Assembly (NCBI GenBank): GCA_011390275.1
Contig: JAABST010000009.1
Span: forward strand, 1-64,000
DNA length: 64,000 bases
Direction: 5' to 3'
Origin: Geitlerinema sp. S16
GTDB taxonomy: Bacteria > Cyanobacteriota > Cyanobacteriia > Cyanobacteriales > Geitlerinemataceae
Both the position numbers and the translations under genes were made by a program. Position 1 is the first letter of the stretch, and the number at the start of each line of letters is the position of its first letter. The notes under the pieces are model-generated. The model was not told where the DNA came from. It did no database searches and saw only the letters and a list, made by a program, of their open reading frames with translations. Positions 59,499-64,000 of this stretch are shown one piece after another.

Positions 59499-60809
59499 CT
59501 ACCACGATCGCACGATGCGATTACGACCGGGTGCGCCGAGGCGAGTGTCGGCTTCGTTTTCCAGGCGAGGGGCGATCGCGTCGGGGGATCGATCCGCCTT
59601 GCCCCAGTATTGTTCGAGGGCGCGTAAGAGCGTGTCCTGCTGTTCCCGAAATTTCAGGGTGTAGTCTTCACCGTCATTGAAAATCGCAAACCAGACCAAT
59701 CCGCGATCGCGCGTCGGGAACACCCCCGCCAGCGTACTGGTATCCCAGAGCGTCCCTGTTTTTACCGTGGCATTGGCGGGCATCGCTCGATCGTCCATCG
59801 TGCCGCCATCAATGCCAAAAATCGGCAGCACATCCCCTACGGTTAATCCGTAAGACCAAAGATGACGCTGAATCGCGGCCAAGACCGCACAGGCCGCACG
59901 CGGAGACATTTGATTGTTGCGATCAAGTCCCGATCCGTCAGCAAGCTGGATCTCGATCGCCGGGACGCGAGCCAGTTGCGCGACGCGGGCGGCGATCTCG
60001 TCGGGCGTCCCCACGCGATCGGCCAGTTCCTGCGCTAGGACGTTATCGCTGTAAACATTCATATGTTTCAGCAAGCCGATCGCACTCAGCGATCGATGCA
60101 CAATCACCGGCTCCGGGTCTCCCAAACGGTTGCTCTTGCCGCGACGGCGATCGTTGCGGATCGGGATCTCCGGTCGGGGCGTCCCTTTCGCCATGCGTAA
60201 ATAGGCCGATTCAATCTCCGGTGTCCAATTATCCGGCGACCAGGTGCGGCGCAGCATCGTCGCAACTTTGTTCGGATCGCTTTCTCCCTCCAGCGCCACA
60301 TCCCCCTCCACGACGATCTCGCCCACCACGCGATCAATCCCCGCTTCTTGCAGCGCATTCCCCAATTCCAGCGCCTCTTCGTAGACGAAAAACGGATCGC
60401 GATCGCCCGAGACAATGAGCTGACCGTACAGCGTCCCCTCCTCCACCTCACCGCGTATCAGCACCGTCGTTTCGATCGTCCAATCCACCGACAGCGCATC
60501 CAGCACCGCCAGCGTCGTCGTCAGCTTCGTAATCGACGCCGCCCGTCGCACCTCCGTCCCCTGGTGCGATCCCAGCCCCGTAATGTCCGCCTGCAACCAC
60601 AGTCCCTGATCCGCACGCTGCATCCCCGCCCCTTCCAGCGCCTTGAGATACGCATCGATCGTCCGATTCACGTCAAGATCCGTTTGTGGAACCGCCACCC
60701 CCCAGGCATCCGGTGGCGGCAGGGGACTGCGCGAGGCCGAGGCTTCGACGCCCGCTGTTTCAAGCCACAGCGAAAGCAAACCAGAACTGATTAATTCAAG
60801 CACGATCAA
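59499..60809 (-). CDS. dacB: D-alanyl-D-alanine carboxypeptidase, S13/PBP4 family
   Basis: AASITKLTTTLAVLDAL (SxxK), YSDNVLAQELADRVG (SxN), VKTGTLWDTST (KTG). Confidence 0.92.
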   Translation of the reverse strand: MIVLELISSGLLSLWLETAGVEASASRSPLPPPDAWGVAVPQTDLDVNRTIDAYLKALEGAGMQRADQGLWLQADITGLGSHQGTEVRRAASITKLTTTLAVLDALSVDWTIETTVLIRGEVEEGTLYGQLIVSGDRDPFFVYEEALELGNALQEAGIDRVVGEIVVEGDVALEGESDPNKVATMLRRTWSPDNWTPEIESAYLRMAKGTPRPEIPIRNDRRRGKSNRLGDPEPVIVHRSLSAIGLLKHMNVYSDNVLAQELADRVGTPDEIAARVAQLARVPAIEIQLADGSGLDRNNQMSPRAACAVLAAIQRHLWSYGLTVGDVLPIFGIDGGTMDDRAMPANATVKTGTLWDTSTLAGVFPTRDRGLVWFAIFNDGEDYTLKFREQQDTLLRALEQYWGKADRSPDAIAPRLENEADTRLGAPGRNRIVRSW

Positions 60810-61132
60810 GCCTAAAGGTCGTGAGGTTTTGTGGGTTACACGCGCCTTGCCGAGTCAGACGCTGCGCCACTGCATCAGGTTAAACCATCGATTGTCATTT
60901 CGCGGTCAATCGGCACCGCCATCTGCCCGAGAGTGACCGCGCGATCGGTAGAGTCCGTAGCGTTTTCACCCACATCCGACCCAGAACAGAGACCGCAGAC
61001 CAGCCGTGGAATTGAGGGCTTAGGAGTAAAACAGTTCACGCCCGATCGCTTGAAATTGCGTCATCTCAGGCTTTTATATTTACTGTCAAGTCGTCTGGTA
61101 GAATTCTGTGAGACTTTCACCGTTAACGAGAG

Positions 61133-62143
61133 ATGGCATTGGCAAGGGCAAGAGTTGCAGTAGATGTAATGGGCGGGGACTACGCGCCCGATGAAATTTT
61201 AGCGGGAGCTGTCCAAGCACAGGCCGAACTTGAAGCCGATGTCATTCTCGTTGGCGACCCCGAGACGATCGCGGCCTCTCTGGACAAGCAAGGCTTAACC
61301 ACGGATGCCAAAATCGTCGCATCCGAAGGCGTGATCGACATGCACGACGAAGCGATGAGCGGCCTCAAGCGCAAGCCAAAAGCGTCGGTCAGCGTCGCGA
61401 TGAGCTTGGTGAAACAGGGAGAGGCGGACGCCGTCTTTTCGGCGGGTCATTCCGGCGCGTCGATGGCAGCGGCTCTGCTGCGAATTGGTCGCCTATCCGG
61501 AATCGAGCGTCCGGCGATCGGTGCGATCATGCCCTCCGCCAGACCTGATCGTCCGCTGTTGATGTTAGATGTTGGCGCGATCGTGGACTGTCGCCCTCGC
61601 TACCTTGAGCAATTTGCCCGCATCGGCACAATCTACAGTCAATACGCCCTCGGCATTGAATCGCCCCGCGTGGGTCTCCTCAGCATCGGCGAAGAATCGA
61701 GCAAAGGCAACGACCTCACCCTAAAAACGCATCAACTGTTGAAAGACAACGCCCTGATTCCGTTTGTGGGCAATGTGGAAGGACGTGATGTTCTTTCGGG
61801 TGACTTTGATGTCGTCGTCTGCGATGGCTTCGTCGGGAATATTCTGCTGAAATTTGCTGAAGCCGTCGGCGATGTGATGCTTCAGCTTTGCCAGGAAGAA
61901 ATCCTTACGGATCTCGATGACACCACGAAAGCGACCCTCGCCCCGCGTTTTAAACGGTTTAAGCAGCGGGTAGACTATGTCGAACACGGCGGCGCATTGC
62001 TGCTCGGGATTGATGGCATCTGTGTGATCGGCCACGGCTCGTCGAAAGCGCCGACCATCTATAACGGTATTCGTCTCGCGAAGGATGCTGTTGAACGTGG
62101 TGTCATCGATCGCCTGCGTGAAGCCGAACTCGTAACCCCATAA
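61133..62143 (+). CDS. plsX: Phosphate acyltransferase PlsX
   Basis: VAVDVMGGDYAPDEILAGAVQA...VFSAGHSGASMAAALL. Confidence 0.97.
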   Translation: MALARARVAVDVMGGDYAPDEILAGAVQAQAELEADVILVGDPETIAASLDKQGLTTDAKIVASEGVIDMHDEAMSGLKRKPKASVSVAMSLVKQGEADAVFSAGHSGASMAAALLRIGRLSGIERPAIGAIMPSARPDRPLLMLDVGAIVDCRPRYLEQFARIGTIYSQYALGIESPRVGLLSIGEESSKGNDLTLKTHQLLKDNALIPFVGNVEGRDVLSGDFDVVVCDGFVGNILLKFAEAVGDVMLQLCQEEILTDLDDTTKATLAPRFKRFKQRVDYVEHGGALLLGIDGICVIGHGSSKAPTIYNGIRLAKDAVERGVIDRLREAELVTP

Positions 62144-62249
62144 GCGGTTATGGCGTTACGGCAAGTCTGCTTGTCGGATCGGCTGCGGGGTCTCCGAAGG
62201 TCTTTGAGTCGCCCGTTTGTTTTCCCTTTTCAGTTAGTGTTTCGATAAT

Positions 62250-63245
62250 ATGGCGACTCCCGGTATAGCGATCGTCGGCTGCGGTTCCGCCGCTCCCACG
62301 ACCGTGCTCGACAACGATACCCTCGGCAAACTTGTCGAGACTTCCGATGAATGGATCTCGACGCGCACTGGCATTCGTCGTCGTCACGTTGCGCCGCCGG
62401 ATTTATCCCTGGTCGATCTCGCGGCTCAAGCCAGCGCACGGGCGATCGCCATGGCCGACATTGATCCCGCCCAAATTGATCTCGTCGTCTTAGCTACATC
62501 TACCGCAGACGATCTCTTCGGTAGTGCCGCCTCGATTCAGCACGCCGTCGGAGCCAAGCAGGCCGTGGCCTTTGACCTGACGGCGGCCTGTTCTGGGTTT
62601 CTCTTTGGACTGGTGACCGTGTCGCAGTTTCTCCAAAGCGGCGTTTATAAAAATGCGCTGCTGGTGGGAGCGGATATCCTCTCGCGCTGGGTGGACTGGG
62701 ATGATCGGCGTACCTGTGTGTTGTTTGGCGACGGTGCGGGTGCGGTGGTGGTCAAGGCCAATCCGGATTCGCCCGGTTTGCTTGGGTTTGACATGCATAG
62801 CGATGGTAGCCAAAACAGTTGTCTGACCTTGCGCTATGAGTCGGCAGAACGTCCCCTGATCGCCGGAATTTCGGCCAATCGTGGGCGCTATGGTTTCCTC
62901 GATATGGTGGGCAAAGATGTCTATAAGTTTGCAGTGACGCGTGTGCCGGAAACGATCGAAAAGTCGCTGTTTCGGGCTGACCTGACGACCGAGGATATCG
63001 ACTGGTTATTGCTCCATCAGGCCAATCAGCGCATCGTTGATGCGGTGGCCAAACGTTTGAAAATTCCAATCGATCGCACCTTGGGCAATCTGAGCGAGTA
63101 TGGCAACACCTCCGCCGCGTCGATTCCCCTCGCGCTCGATGAAGCGGTGCGATCGGGGCGGGTCAAACCGGGCGATACGATCGCGGCGTCTGGTTTCGGC
63201 GCGGGTCTATCCTGGGGATCAGCAATTTTTCGCTGGGGCATCTAA
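62250..63245 (+). CDS. fabH: Beta-ketoacyl-ACP synthase III
   Basis: TSDEWISTRTGIRRRHVAPP, FDLTAACSGFLFGL, LLHQANQRIVDAVAKRL, GNTSAASIPLALDEA. Confidence 0.97.
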   Translation: MATPGIAIVGCGSAAPTTVLDNDTLGKLVETSDEWISTRTGIRRRHVAPPDLSLVDLAAQASARAIAMADIDPAQIDLVVLATSTADDLFGSAASIQHAVGAKQAVAFDLTAACSGFLFGLVTVSQFLQSGVYKNALLVGADILSRWVDWDDRRTCVLFGDGAGAVVVKANPDSPGLLGFDMHSDGSQNSCLTLRYESAERPLIAGISANRGRYGFLDMVGKDVYKFAVTRVPETIEKSLFRADLTTEDIDWLLLHQANQRIVDAVAKRLKIPIDRTLGNLSEYGNTSAASIPLALDEAVRSGRVKPGDTIAASGFGAGLSWGSAIFRWGI

Positions 63246-63411
63246 CGCCCTAAGCGTATGCAAGCGTCTTAGACAAGTGCTTGAAACGTGCTTGAAACGG
63301 TTTCACTGCCACGACGGACGCAGGCAAAATCCAAAATAGCCAAGGTCTCACAGCCGGACTTCATCTCTCTCATCACTTATTCAACGACACAAGGATCAAC
63401 TATTTAACGTT

Positions 63412-64000
63412 ATGGCTAAAACTGTATGGGTCTTTCCGGGACAGGGATCGCAGGCACAAAATATGGGTCTTGATCTACTCGATCGTCCCCATGCGCGTAA
63501 CACCTTCGATCGCGCTTCTGCAATTCTCGGCTGGTCAGTACAGGATCGGATCAGCGGTGACGAAACCGAACTGTCAAAGACCATTTACACCCAGCCCTGT
63601 CTCTACACCGTTGAATGTATCCTCGTGGATCTACTGAAGGCAGCGGGTGAAACGCCCGATTTTGTCGCCGGTCATAGCCTGGGTGAATACGTAGCGCTCT
63701 ATGCTGCCGGAGCGATCGACTTTGAAACGGGTTTGCGTTTGGTGAAGCGTCGCGGTGAGCTGATGCAAAGCGCAGAAGGGGGAGAAATGATGGCGATGAT
63801 GAAGTTCGATCGCGACCAGCTTGAAGCCGCGATCGCCGCCACGGAAGGGGTCGTTTTGGCGAATGATAATAGCCCGCTCCAAGCTGTGATCTCGGGTACG
63901 CCCGAAGCGGTCGAGGCGATCGCCACCAGTGTCAAAAGCCGCCGCGCCGTGAAACTCAACGTCTCGGGAGCGTTTCATTCGCCCTTCATGAAACCCGCGT
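63412..64000 (+). CDS. fabD: Malonyl-CoA:ACP transacylase, truncated by window end
   Basis: MAKTVWVFPGQGSQAQNMG...VAGHSLGEYVALYAAGAIDFETGLRLVKRRGELMQ; not in the ORF track because no stop lies in the window. Confidence 0.95.
   Translation, partial: MAKTVWVFPGQGSQAQNMGLDLLDRPHARNTFDRASAILGWSVQDRISGDETELSKTIYTQPCLYTVECILVDLLKAAGETPDFVAGHSLGEYVALYAAGAIDFETGLRLVKRRGELMQSAEGGEMMAMMKFDRDQLEAAIAATEGVVLANDNSPLQAVISGTPEAVEAIATSVKSRRAVKLNVSGAFHSPFMKPA

Overview
The window is a cyanobacterial chromosome segment, shown by carboxysome and Rubisco genes, NDH-1 CO2-uptake genes, SbtA/SbtB and very frequent HIP1-type GCGATCGC/CGATCG sites. The first ~21 kb is a dense inorganic-carbon locus: rbcL-rbcX-rbcS, ccmK-ccmK-ccmL-ccmM-ccmN, ndhF-ndhD-cup, and divergent sbtB/sbtA. 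From 21-37 kb it is mostly housekeeping: panC/cmk, rlpA, purM, lptA-lptB, a response regulator and sppA. From 37-55 kb it is an accessory, defence-flavoured region: a NACHT NTPase, a sulfotransferase, a large single-chain R-M-like enzyme, an MTase-Mrr fusion, a cyanate cynABDS operon and two MITE-like elements. The last part carries isochorismatase, DedA, DacB and plsX-fabH-fabD, with fabD truncated by the window end. No rRNA, CRISPR array or confident tRNA was recognised. The most notable observations are: the compact CCM super-locus with an SbtB lacking the CGPEGC tail and a small membrane ORF between sbtB and sbtA; two ~117-118 bp MITE-like elements sharing a core repeat; a probable defence cluster; interlocking mutually exclusive hairpins near 58.6 kb; and a perfect NtcA-type site upstream of the cyanate operon. 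Everything here comes from reading sequence and the supplied translations. No database search was run.
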